From DATHWB01 sp040905965 (GTDB taxonomy: Bacteria; Actinomycetota; Acidimicrobiia; Spongiisociales; ZC4RG35), in NCBI GenBank assembly GCA_040905965.1, contig JBBDQP010000076.1, forward strand, positions 1-27,242: a DNA stretch of 27,242 nt, written 5' to 3'. Below the pieces are notes generated by a model. It saw only the letters and a program-made list of their open reading frames with translations. It searched no databases and was not told the DNA's origin. The position numbers and the translations under genes are program-made. Shown in pieces: positions 17,883 to 25,924 of this stretch (the first letter of the stretch is position 1; every line of letters starts with the position of its first letter).

Positions 17883-18138
17883 CAATGCGCCTCATTCGGT
17901 CAACTCCGGAACAACCTGGTCCTCGGCCGGATCGCGCCAACGGCGCAACGGTCCCTGTTGAGCTCGCTCGCTGAATGTATCTGTTGTCGGTGCGGAAACG
18001 GATCGTCCCCGAACCGGCCCCAGACGCTACAGGCAACTGTCCGTCCGAAAGGGTTTTCGTCGTGCCGGTGAGTCGACTTGAGCCCGAATGTCGCGCAAGG
18101 CCCGCAGGCAGTGGTCATTCGATCAGGACATGTCGCTC
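17883..18138. other. Intergenic region between rpsA and the tad operon
   Basis: These 256 bases hold no credible gene. The tad operon promoter should lie here. A minus-strand TACATT near 17975 is a possible -10 but has no good -35. A small hairpin (GTCGCT/AGCGAC, 18132-18146) overlaps the rpsA stop codon, and GCGCC-AAC-GGCGC forms a second one near 17936. I see no recognisable riboswitch. Confidence 0.4.
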
Positions 18139-19759
18139 TCAGCGACGACCGATCCCCCGCTCCTTCAACTCCTGCAAGATCGCCTCAAGCGACGCATCCA
18201 CCGCCACCGGCGGACGCTCCTCCGCCTCCGGGCCGAACTCACGCTCGAACTCGCGACGCTGCGGACGCTTCCGCGGCGCTGACGAAGACGGTGCGGACGA
18301 AGGAGCCGAAGAAGCCTGCTGCTCCTCGCGCTCCTTCCAATCCGGAAGCGCCTGCTTGATCGAAAGACTCACCCGGCGACGCTCGTCGTCCAATTCGGTG
18401 ATCTTCGACGTCACCTTCTGGCCGATCGACAACTCCAACTCGGGCGACTCCACCCGGTGCACTGCGATCTCGGAAACATGGACGAGACCCTCCACACCGT
18501 CGGTGATCGACACGAAGGCTCCGAACGGCACTGTCTTGATGACGGTGCCCTCCACGATCTGACCGACCTCGTGATCCCGCTCGAAGACCACCCACGGGTC
18601 CTCCAAAGTCTGGCGGATCGAAAGACTGATCCGCTCGCGGTCCAGATCGACTTCCAGCACTTTGATGGTGACCTTGTCGCCCACCTTCACCACCTCGGAA
18701 GGGTGGTTGACGTGCTGCCAGGAAAGCTCGGAGACATGAACCAAGCCGTCCATGCCGCCCAGATCCACGAACGCACCGAAGTTGACGACGCTGGAGACAG
18801 TGCCCTCGCGAACTTCGCCCTCGGCCAGACCGTCCAGGAAGGCGGTGCGCTGCTCGGCCTGCTCCTCCTCCAGGTACGCCCGACGGGACAGGACCACGTT
18901 GTTGCGGTTGCGGTCCAACTCGATGACTTTCGCCTCGATCTGAGTACCGATGAACGGATCCAGATCGCGAACCCGCCGTAGGTCGACGAGGCTCGCAGGC
19001 AGGAAGCCGCGGAGGCCGATATCGACGATCAGGCCGCCCTTGACGACCTCGATCACCGTTCCGGTCACGGTTTCCTTGTTATCGGTCACCTGCTGGATGC
19101 GGCCCCAGGCACGCTCGTACTGGGCGCGCTTTTTCGACAGGATCAGACGACCCTCGTCGTCCTCCTTGTTCAGAACCAGCGCCTCGACCCGATCGCCCAC
19201 CTTGACGATGTCTTTCGGGTCGACGTTCTTGCGCATCGAAAGCTCTTCGGTGGGGATGAGACCCTCGGACTTGTATCCGATGTCCAGCATGGCGCCGTCC
19301 TGATCGACGTTGACGACGGTGCCCTCGACGATGTCGCCCTCTTTGAACTCAAGGACAGTGGCGGCGATTGCCGCCTCGAAGTCGTCCATGATCTCGTCGG
19401 GCAGATCGGAGAGATCCGGTGCCACGATGGCCACCTTGCCGGGAACCGGAGCGGCCGCGGCAGGGGCNNNNNNNNNNNNNNNNNNNNNNNNNNNNNNNNN
19501 NNNNNNNNNNNNNNNNNNNNNNNNNNNNNNNNNNNNNNNNNNNNNNNNNNNNNNNNNNNNNNNNNNNTTCCGGGGTGGACTCGGCCTCGTCGGATGCCTC
19601 GGGGGCGTCGGCTACCACGACTTCCTCGGCGACCGGCTCGACGGGTTCCTGGGCTTCTTCTTGGGCTACCGCCTCGACGACCGGATCGGCCGCGGGGGTC
19701 TCGGGCGCATCGTCGACGACGGTTTCGTCGTCGCGCGGCGCAGACTCGTTCTCAGACAT
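18139..19759 (-). CDS. rpsA: Small ribosomal subunit protein S1, interrupted by gap
   Basis: S1 helps load mRNA on the 30S subunit. After the gap, four S1/OB-fold repeats are visible, each with the FKEGDIVEGTV-like or VHVSELS-like signature: starting near FKEGDIVEGTVVNVD, ETVTGTVIEVVKGGLIVDIG, GEVREGTVSSVVNFGAFVDLG and GQIVEGTVIKTVPFGAFVSI. The C-terminus is Arg/Pro/Ser-rich and ends ELKERGIGRR. Upstream of the gap, MSENESAPRDDETVVDD starts an acidic Glu/Ala/Val/Pro-rich N-terminal extension of at least 64 residues that continues after the gap as APAAAAPVPGK. The two sides are in different frames only because the 100 N placeholder is not the true length. The start ATG is at 19759; GGAGG lies about 14 bases upstream, a long spacing. 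Confidence 0.94.
19468..19567. other. Assembly gap (100 N) in the rpsA N-terminal extension
   Basis: A run of exactly 100 N lies inside the low-complexity Glu/Ala/Pro-coding part of rpsA. The frame is not kept across it, which shows the gap length is nominal. A GC-rich repetitive stretch is a natural place for assembly to break. Confidence 0.95.
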
Positions 19760-19824
19760 AGATGGTTTCGTTACCTCCGAAGGATTACTCCCGGCACGCG
19801 CGAAGCGGCACCGAGGCACTCCAA

Positions 19825-19853
19825 AGGCTACCAGTCGCTCGCGAAGCCACCAA
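19825..19853 (-). promoter_or_regulatory. Putative rpsA promoter
   Basis: On the minus strand TTGGTG (19853-19848) and TAGCCT (19830-19825) are separated by 17 bases, about 65 bases before the rpsA ATG. Both boxes are imperfect matches to the sigma-70 type consensus. Confidence 0.35.
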
Positions 19854-19888
19854 CTGCGCGACCCCCCGCCACCTTTTACCCCTCCAAA

Positions 19889-19906
19889 CGCTTCATTCTT
19901 GAAGCG
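19889..19906 (-). terminator. Terminator-like hairpin downstream of polA
   Basis: Read on the minus strand, CGCTTCA-AGAA-TGAAGCG forms a seven-base-pair stem with a four-base loop, followed by TTTGG. It lies about 30 bases beyond the polA stop and upstream of the rpsA promoter region, so it probably separates the two genes. Confidence 0.5.
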
Positions 19907-19934
19907 CTGGTTCGCTAGAAACGGGAAGGGGGGG

Positions 19935-22541
19935 TCAGTCCTTGACGCTGGCGAGGTCGGTGCCGGTGTGGATGTCGACGGTGAGGGGGACGATCAGGGA
20001 GGTGACGTGCTCCATCGTCTCCTTGGTGAGGGCGACCGCGTCGTCCAGCTCCTCCGGCGGTGCCTCCAGAATCAGCTCGTCGTGGATCTGCAGGAGCATC
20101 GTCGACTGCATCTTGCGCGTGATCAGTTCGCGATCGAGGGCGATCATCGCCAGTTTGATGATGTCGGCCGCCGTGCCCTGCACCGGGGCATTCAGCGCCA
20201 TCCGCTCCCCCATCTGCCGGATACGGAAGTTGTCGGACTTCAACTCCGGCAGATAGCGGCGGCGGCCGAACAAGGTCGACGTGTACCCGTTACGCCGCGC
20301 CTCGGTGACCACCCCGTCCAGAAACGCCTTCACGTCGGGGAACTGGGCGAAGTAGGCATCCATGTGCGCCTGGGCTTCCTCCCGAGAAATGTCGAGACGC
20401 TGGGCAAGACCGAAAGCCTCCATCCCGTACAGGAGTCCGAAGTTGATCACCTTCGCCCTGCGCCGCATCTCGCCCGACACCAGATCAGGCGTGACACCGA
20501 ACACCCGCGACGCGGTCGCCGTGTGGATGTCCTGGCCCTCCCTGAAGGCACCGACCAACCCGTCGTCCTCGGTCATGTGCGCCATCACCCGCAGTTCGAT
20601 CTGGGAATAGTCGGCGACGATGAACGTCCACCCTCCCCGCGGGACAAACGCCCGGCGGATGGTCATACCGGACTCGGACCGCACCGGGATGTTCTGCAGG
20701 TTCGGCTCCTCCGAACTGAGGCGGCCGGTGGCGGCAGCCATCTGATTGAACGTCGTGTGGATGCGACCGTCGCGCCGGATCAGCGGCAGATACCCGTCGA
20801 CGTAGGTGGAACGCAGTTTCTCGTACTCGCGGTATTCGAGAAGGTCGGCGACCAGCGGATGACGATCTCGCAGCTTCTCGAGCACGCTCGCATCCGTCGA
20901 AGGCTTGCCCGTCGACGTCTTCTTGCTGACCGGCAGTCCGAGACGGTCGAAGAGGATCGCGCGGAGCTGATCGGTCGAGTTCACATTGAACGGCTCACCG
21001 GCGTGGCCGTGGATCTTGCGTTCCAGCTCGGCCAGCCGGATGCGGAGGTCGTCACCCAAACTCTCCAGATACTCCCGGTCGATTGCGATGCCGGCCGACT
21101 CCATCCGGGCGAGCACCGCGACCAGCGGCAGTTCGATCTGCTCGAAGAGGTCCAACTCGGCGCGGTCCGCCAACTCCGTCCGCATTTGAGCGGCGAGACG
21201 GGCGATCGCCTCCACCCGACGGGCGACCCCGTCGAGGTCCGGTCCCTCGCGGAAATCGAACGCCGCCTGGGTGGAGGCCGACTCTTCGACGTCCGGCGAC
21301 TCCAATTCGACATCCAGGTAGCGGACCGCCAACTCGGCCAGGTCATAGGAGCGGCTGGCCGGGTTCACCACGTAGGCGGCGAGAGCGGTGTCGAAGCCGA
21401 CGCCGGTGACGTCGATTCCGAGACCGTCAAGGCGGCGGATCACCCGCTTGCCGTCGTGGAAGAGTTTCGGAACCTCCGGATCCTCCAAGCGGTCCTTGAT
21501 TCGGTCGAGCCGATCGATCGGGATGAGAACGACGGCGCCATCCAGCCATGCGGCCAGCCCGTCGTCGTCGTACCAATCGCAGACGATCTCGGCGAGATCC
21601 GCGATCGCGGCGAAATCCGCCTCTGTCGCCATCCGCCCCTCCGTCTCCAGAACTTCGGCCTCGGAGGTCTCGCCGGGCTGGACGGCGACCAGGTCGTCCC
21701 ACATCGAATGGAACTCGAGGCTGGTGAACAGGTCACGCGCCCTCGTCCGATCCCATTCGCCCCGAGCCAACTCCGCCGGAACGACATCTAGGTCGAGATC
21801 CCGCACCAGCGTCATCAGTTTGCGATTGAGGAACACCTGATCCCGGCTCGCCTCCAGATTTTCCCTCAGCTTGGGAGTCTGCTCATCGAGATGCTCGAAA
21901 ATCCCTTCCAGACTGCCGTAGGAGGAGATGAGCTTGGCCGCCGTCTTCTCCCCCACCCCCGGCACACCGGGAAGATTGTCCGAATTGTCGCCGCGGAGGG
22001 CGGCGTACTCGACGTACTGGGCGGGGGTGATGCCGTAGCGTTCGAATACCCAGACGGCGTCGGCCATAACGACGTCGGTGATACCCCGGCGGGTGTAGAC
22101 GACGTTGACGTCGTCGTCGATCAACTGGAACGAATCCCTGTCGCCGGTGACAGCCAGCACCCGCCATCCGTCCTGGGCGGCCTGGCCGGCCACCGTGGCG
22201 ATCACGTCGTCAGCCTCGAAACCCTCCAACTGGATCTGGCGAACCCCGAGCGAGTCGAGCACGTCCCGGATGAGAGGAAGCTGAGACTTGAAGGCGTCAG
22301 GAGTCGCACTGCGATTCGCCTTGTACTCCGGGTACTGCTCGGAGCGGAAGGTCTGGCGGGACACGTCCCAGGCAACGGCGATGCCGTCAGGGCGATGGTC
22401 GGCGAGCAGGCGGATAAGCATGCGGGTGAAGCCGTAGGCGGCGTTCGTCACCTGGCCCGAAGTTGTCGCCAAATCCTCGGGAAGGGCAAAGAAGGCGCGG
22501 TAGGCGATCGAATGACCGTCGATGAGAACGAGAGTGGGCAT
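19935..22541 (-). CDS. polA: DNA polymerase I
   Basis: An 868-residue, full-length family A DNA polymerase for Okazaki fragment processing and repair synthesis. The N-terminal 5'-3' exonuclease (about 1-290) has LVLIDGHSIAYRAFFAL, FEADDVIATV, TGDRDSFQLI and ALRGDNSDNLPGVPGVGEKT. The middle 3'-5' exonuclease-like domain lacks the DxE motif (the region reads CDWYDDDGLAAWLDGAVVLIP), so proofreading is probably absent, as in many actinobacterial and thermophile enzymes. Polymerase motifs are A VADYSQIELR (642-651), B RRAKVINFGLLYG (about 692-705) and C QIHDELI (818-824). It is uninterrupted, with no intein. The ATG start is 23 bases after the stop of a small coiled-coil gene on the same strand, so they are likely co-transcribed. 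Confidence 0.97.
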   Translation of the reverse strand: MPTLVLIDGHSIAYRAFFALPEDLATTSGQVTNAAYGFTRMLIRLLADHRPDGIAVAWDVSRQTFRSEQYPEYKANRSATPDAFKSQLPLIRDVLDSLGVRQIQLEGFEADDVIATVAGQAAQDGWRVLAVTGDRDSFQLIDDDVNVVYTRRGITDVVMADAVWVFERYGITPAQYVEYAALRGDNSDNLPGVPGVGEKTAAKLISSYGSLEGIFEHLDEQTPKLRENLEASRDQVFLNRKLMTLVRDLDLDVVPAELARGEWDRTRARDLFTSLEFHSMWDDLVAVQPGETSEAEVLETEGRMATEADFAAIADLAEIVCDWYDDDGLAAWLDGAVVLIPIDRLDRIKDRLEDPEVPKLFHDGKRVIRRLDGLGIDVTGVGFDTALAAYVVNPASRSYDLAELAVRYLDVELESPDVEESASTQAAFDFREGPDLDGVARRVEAIARLAAQMRTELADRAELDLFEQIELPLVAVLARMESAGIAIDREYLESLGDDLRIRLAELERKIHGHAGEPFNVNSTDQLRAILFDRLGLPVSKKTSTGKPSTDASVLEKLRDRHPLVADLLEYREYEKLRSTYVDGYLPLIRRDGRIHTTFNQMAAATGRLSSEEPNLQNIPVRSESGMTIRRAFVPRGGWTFIVADYSQIELRVMAHMTEDDGLVGAFREGQDIHTATASRVFGVTPDLVSGEMRRRAKVINFGLLYGMEAFGLAQRLDISREEAQAHMDAYFAQFPDVKAFLDGVVTEARRNGYTSTLFGRRRYLPELKSDNFRIRQMGERMALNAPVQGTAADIIKLAMIALDRELITRKMQSTMLLQIHDELILEAPPEELDDAVALTKETMEHVTSLIVPLTVDIHTGTDLASVKD

Positions 22542-22564
22542 CGGAGCCGGACGCTACCTCTGAG

Positions 22565-22849
22565 TCAGTCGAGCTTGGCGAGCAGGGACTGGCGCTTGCG
22601 TTCCAATTTGGCCAGACCGCGGTCGATTTCGGCGAGCCGTCGTTCGAACCGGCGGACGTCGGCGGCGGTCGCCGTCGCCTCCAATCGATCCTCGTTGGCG
22701 CCGGAGACGGCAGCGTCACGCTGGGCGTCGTCGTTGATGTGGCGGTGAAATTCGAGCTCACCGCTCACCTGACCGCGCTCGGCAGTCAGCGCCTGAATCT
22801 TGTCGGTAACAGCCAACAGCTTTCTGGTGATCCTCACGATGACCGGCAT
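22565..22849 (-). CDS. Small coiled-coil protein upstream of polA
   Basis: A 94-residue protein of unknown function. Apart from a short N-terminal part (MPVIVRITRKLLAVTDKIQAL) it is almost wholly charged and helical, with heptad-like spacing (ERRLAEIDRGLAKLERKRQSLLAKLD), so it should form a coiled coil. No membrane segment or metal motif is seen. I chose the ATG at 22849; an open frame extends to 22912 but would cross the divergent promoter. It sits 23 bases upstream of polA on the same strand. Its own 5' region contains the LexA-box-like palindrome shared with the divergent LAGLIDADG gene. Confidence 0.65.
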   Translation of the reverse strand: MPVIVRITRKLLAVTDKIQALTAERGQVSGELEFHRHINDDAQRDAAVSGANEDRLEATATAADVRRFERRLAEIDRGLAKLERKRQSLLAKLD

Positions 22850-22861
22850 CGTACAAGAGGA

Positions 22862-22890
22862 TTGACCGTCGTACACGTGTTCGATACGTT
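22862..22890 (+). promoter_or_regulatory. Leaderless promoter of the HTH-LAGLIDADG gene
   Basis: TTGACC (22862-22867) and TACGTT (22885-22890) are separated by exactly 17 bases. Seven bases after the -10 comes the GTG at 22898, so transcription should start at the start codon. This is the best-formed promoter in the window. Confidence 0.65.
22869..22884. promoter_or_regulatory. LexA (SOS) box-like palindrome
   Basis: The sequence TCGTACACGTGTTCGA matches the mycobacterial/actinobacterial LexA consensus TCGAAC-N4-GTTCGA at 11 of 12 defined positions; the only mismatch is T for A at position 4. It contains the perfect palindrome ACACGTGT (22873-22880). It fills the spacer between the -35 and -10 of the plus-strand promoter, where bound LexA would block RNA polymerase. 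It also lies 20-35 bases before the divergent coiled-coil/polA start. Confidence 0.6.
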
Positions 22891-22897
22891 CGCCACC

Positions 22898-23683
22898 GTG
22901 AGATCCAGCCAAGAGTACGAACAGGCGATGGAGTTGGTCAGCCGTGGCCTGAACGATTCAGAGATTGCAAGGGCAACGGGGATCCCGCGGGCGACCGTTC
23001 GGGAGTGGCGAATTGGCGAGGGATATCGGCATCGAGAAGGTGAGGCGGGCCGGGCGGGAATCGACTGTGACGGTTCCTGTTCGGCGGTTGAACAGCAAGC
23101 GGTCGGCCGGGCTCGTACGTATGCCCATCTCTTCGGACTGTATCTGGGCGATGGCACCATTAGCGACCAGCGACGCGGTGTGACCAGGCTGCGAGTCTTC
23201 CTCGACGAGAAGTACCCGAGGATCATCGAAGGGTGCGTGCGCTCTATGTCGACAATTCGGGGGTCGGATCGCATCGGCCTGACGACCCACCCCGGGTGCA
23301 TCGAGGTCGGTTCGAGTTGGAAGCATTGGAAGTGTGAGTTCCCGCAAGCCGGCCCCGGCATGAAGCACACACGCCACATCGCACTCGAACGCTGGCAACA
23401 AAGGATCGTCGATGGCCATCCCGAAGAGTTCCTGCGAGGACTCTACGAATCCGATGGGAGTCGTCATATCAACCCGATCACACGGCGCCTTCCCACCGGC
23501 ATTCGGCACTACCGCTACAGCCGCTACATGTTCTCGAACGAGTCGGCCGACATCCAACGCCTATTCAAGGAGACGTGCGATGCCCTTGGTGTCCACTGGA
23601 CGCAGGCCAGTCGCAAGAACATCGCCGTGTCTCGGCGCGAGGATGTGGCGTTTCTCGACGAGTTCCTCGGACCGAAAGAATGA
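22898..23683 (+). CDS. HTH and LAGLIDADG-domain protein (homing-endonuclease-like)
   Basis: A 261-residue protein with an N-terminal helix-turn-helix (residues 10-40: AMELVSRGLNDSEIARATGIPRATVREW split over two helices) followed by a two-repeat LAGLIDADG fold: HLFGLYLGDGT at 77-87 and FLRGLYESDGS at 178-188, each with the acidic catalytic position kept. Between them is a conserved-looking block with CEFPQAGPGMKH and ALERWQ, and the end is SRREDVAFLDEFLGPK. I recall a family of stand-alone actinobacterial proteins with this build, usually annotated as hypothetical or transcriptional regulators. It is not inside an intron or intein. The GTG at 22898 is chosen from the leaderless promoter; the frame is open further upstream but would overlap the divergent gene. 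It ends 16 bases before a tRNA-Leu. It could be a nuclease, or a DNA-binding regulator derived from one. Confidence 0.75.
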   Translation: MRSSQEYEQAMELVSRGLNDSEIARATGIPRATVREWRIGEGYRHREGEAGRAGIDCDGSCSAVEQQAVGRARTYAHLFGLYLGDGTISDQRRGVTRLRVFLDEKYPRIIEGCVRSMSTIRGSDRIGLTTHPGCIEVGSSWKHWKCEFPQAGPGMKHTRHIALERWQQRIVDGHPEEFLRGLYESDGSRHINPITRRLPTGIRHYRYSRYMFSNESADIQRLFKETCDALGVHWTQASRKNIAVSRREDVAFLDEFLGPKE

Positions 23684-23699
23684 CCTATCGTGTGGTCCG

Positions 23700-23783
23700 G
23701 CCGGAGTGGCGTAATCGGCAGCCGCGATGGATTCAAAATCCATTGTCCTCACGGACGTGTGGGTTCGAGTCCCACCTCCGGCA
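23700..23783 (+). tRNA. tRNA-Leu (anticodon CAA)
   Basis: The acceptor stem pairs GCCGGAG with CTCCGGC, and the T arm is GTGGG-TTCGAGT-CCCAC. The anticodon stem ATGGA/TCCAT carries the loop TTCAAAA, giving anticodon CAA for UUG codons. A long variable arm (GTCC-TCAC-GGAC) is typical of leucine tRNA. The discriminator is A, and CCA is not encoded (the sequence continues CCCG). The gene is uninterrupted, with no intron despite the LAGLIDADG gene 16 bases upstream. Confidence 0.95.
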
Positions 23784-23792
23784 CCCGAGAAT

Positions 23793-23816
23793 CCGTTACG
23801 CGATTTGCGTCAACGG
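23793..23816 (+). terminator. Possible terminator hairpin after tRNA-Leu
   Basis: CCGTT-ACGC-GATTT-GCGT-C-AACGG folds into a nine-base-pair stem with one bulged C and a five-base loop, ten bases after the tRNA. No T-tract follows, so intrinsic termination is uncertain. The rest of 23817-23936, up to the trpA stop, shows no gene. Confidence 0.35.
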
Positions 23817-23936
23817 GTAGGGTCCGAATCGCGACGGCCACCGGACCGCACTCATCTTTGCCGCATCCCCCACTCCCCCACTCCCTGGCTGAGATGACCG
23901 GTCACCAACACGGTGGTCGTTGCTCAATTCCACGGT

Positions 23937-24740
23937 TCAGGCGCGGAGGGCGGTGGCGATCTCGCCGACGGCGCTCGCCAGACTGGCCGCCGCATCCTGG
24001 GGACCAGCAGCCTCCAACACCCTCCGCACCAGTGCAGTGCCAACGATGATCCCGTCACCCACCTCGGCGGCGGCTTTCGCTTGGTCCGGGGTGGAGATCC
24101 CGACTCCGAACACGATCGGGGCATCGGTGACCGCCCGGATCCGTTCGGCGAGCGAGACCACGTGGGAGCTGGCCGAACCCCGCTCCCCCGTCACGCCCAT
24201 CTCGGCGACGGCGTAGATGAAGACGGGATCGGCCGCCGCCACCGCCCTGATCCGGTTGTCGTTGGAGGTGGGGGCGACAAACAGCACAGTCCCGAGACCG
24301 TGACGCTCGGCAGCCTTCAACACCGGGCCTGCCTCGTCGACGGGCAGATCGGGAACGATGATCCCGTCCGCATCGGTCGCGGCGAGCGCCCCGCAGAAAG
24401 TGTCCACGCCGCGCCGGAACACCGGATTCGCGTAGGTCATCGCCAGGGTTGGTATCCCGGTCGAGACGACGATCTCACCGGTGAGGCCCAGAGCGACATC
24501 GAGCGTGGTGCCTGCAGCCAGTGCCCGTTCGCTCCCCTGCTGGATGACGGGACCGTCCATCAGCGGGTCCGAATAGGGGATGCCAACCTCGAAACCGTCG
24601 GCGCCCGCCTTGGCCATCGCCTCGAAAAGGGCAACCGAGTCCGCCGGCGACGGCAAGCCCGCGGTCAGGTATGGGAGAAACGCCGCCCGACCTTCGACGC
24701 GGGCCGCGGTGAACATCGCCCGCAGACGGTCGACACCCAT
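23937..24740 (-). CDS. trpA: Tryptophan synthase alpha subunit
   Basis: A 267-residue TIM-barrel enzyme that cleaves indole-3-glycerol phosphate to indole and glyceraldehyde-3-phosphate and channels indole to TrpB. The catalytic pair lies in GFEVGIPYSDPLMDGP: Glu51 and Asp62. Phosphate-binding loops are GVTGERG and FGVGIST. The length is normal. The ATG at 24740 shares one base with the trpB stop (TGATG), so translation is coupled, in keeping with the alpha2-beta2 complex. It is the last gene of the trp operon on this strand. Confidence 0.97.
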   Translation of the reverse strand: MGVDRLRAMFTAARVEGRAAFLPYLTAGLPSPADSVALFEAMAKAGADGFEVGIPYSDPLMDGPVIQQGSERALAAGTTLDVALGLTGEIVVSTGIPTLAMTYANPVFRRGVDTFCGALAATDADGIIVPDLPVDEAGPVLKAAERHGLGTVLFVAPTSNDNRIRAVAAADPVFIYAVAEMGVTGERGSASSHVVSLAERIRAVTDAPIVFGVGISTPDQAKAAAEVGDGIIVGTALVRRVLEAAGPQDAAASLASAVGEIATALRA

Positions 24741-25924
24741 CAGTGCGGCTTCCGATGTGCGGCGATCTGTTCGACATCCTTGTCACCCCGGCCTGAGACG
24801 TTCAACAACACGGTACGGCCCTTGAGCGACTCTGCTTCGCGAGCGATCCAGGCGACGGCGTGGGCGCTCTCCAGGGCAGGAATGATCCCCTCAGTGCGAG
24901 CGAGAAGTTCGACGCCTTCGAGCGCCTCGGCATCGGTGACCGACTCATAACGGGCGAGGCCGAGTTGATGGAAGAAGGAATGTTCGGGACCGACACCCGG
25001 GTAGTCCAGTCCGGCCGAGATCGAATGCGCCTCGAGGACCTGGCCGTCGGCATCCTGCAACATGTAGGTGCGACTGCCGTGCAGGACACCGGGCGAACCG
25101 GCGCCGATCGACGCACCGTGCTTGCCGGTCTCGATCCCGTATCCGGCAGCCTCCACCCCGACCAACTCGATCCCGAGCCCGGCCAGCGGATGAAACAGCC
25201 CCATCGCGTTCGACCCGCCACCCACACAGGCGACAGCCACATCGGGCAGGTCACCTTCCATCTGGGCGAGCACCTCCTCGCCGATCACCTTCTGGAACTC
25301 ACGCACGATCCACGGGAACGGATGCGGACCGACGACCGAGCCGATGATGTAGTGGGAGTTCTCGACGGTGGCCACCCAATTGCGCATCGCCTCGCTCACG
25401 GCGTCCTTGAGGGTGCCTGCGCCGGAGGAGACCGGGACAACCGTCGTGCCGAGGATCTCCATCCGGATGACATTCAGCCGTTGGCGCTCGATGTCCACCG
25501 TCCCCATGAACACGTCACATTCCAGTCCGAGGAAAGCGGCGGCGGTGGCAGTGGCCACCCCATGTTGACCGGCGCCAGTCTCCGCCAGAAGGCGTGGTTT
25601 GCCCATCCGCTTGGCCAACAGCCCCTGGCCGATGGCGTTGTTGATCTTGTGCGCGCCGGTATGGGCGAGATCCTCGCGCTTGAGCACGACCCGGACGCCC
25701 AACTTTTCAGAGAGGCGGGGGGCTTCGTGCAGCGGGGTCGGCCGGCCCACGAAATCACGCAACACCCTCCGGTACTCGTCGACGAAATCCGGGTCGGACC
25801 AGGCGTCGCGGAACGCCGCCTCGAGTTCGGCGAGCGCCGGCATCAACGTCTCAGGCGCGAACGAACCGCCGAACTCGCCAAAGCGGCCGTGCTCGTCGGG
25901 TCGGTCCAACCGTGCGGTGGTCAT
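24740..25924 (-). CDS. trpB: Tryptophan synthase beta subunit
   Basis: A 394-residue PLP enzyme that condenses indole with serine to tryptophan. The PLP lysine is Lys93 in HTGAHKINNAIGQ, and the phosphate-binding glycine loop is CVGGGSNAMG. The N-terminal FGEFGGSFAPETLMPAL is of the classic TrpB1 type that pairs with TrpA. The ATG at 25924 overlaps the trpF stop by four bases (ATGA). Confidence 0.98.
   Translation of the reverse strand: MTTARLDRPDEHGRFGEFGGSFAPETLMPALAELEAAFRDAWSDPDFVDEYRRVLRDFVGRPTPLHEAPRLSEKLGVRVVLKREDLAHTGAHKINNAIGQGLLAKRMGKPRLLAETGAGQHGVATATAAAFLGLECDVFMGTVDIERQRLNVIRMEILGTTVVPVSSGAGTLKDAVSEAMRNWVATVENSHYIIGSVVGPHPFPWIVREFQKVIGEEVLAQMEGDLPDVAVACVGGGSNAMGLFHPLAGLGIELVGVEAAGYGIETGKHGASIGAGSPGVLHGSRTYMLQDADGQVLEAHSISAGLDYPGVGPEHSFFHQLGLARYESVTDAEALEGVELLARTEGIIPALESAHAVAWIAREAESLKGRTVLLNVSGRGDKDVEQIAAHRKPH

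Noticed and set aside
19935..22541. Possible intein or intron in polA linked to the nearby LAGLIDADG gene
   Set aside because: polA reads through without interruption and all polymerase motifs are contiguous; the LAGLIDADG protein is encoded separately on the other strand.
23700..23783. Group I intron in tRNA-Leu
   Set aside because: The anticodon loop TTCAAAA is continuous and all arms fold without an insertion.
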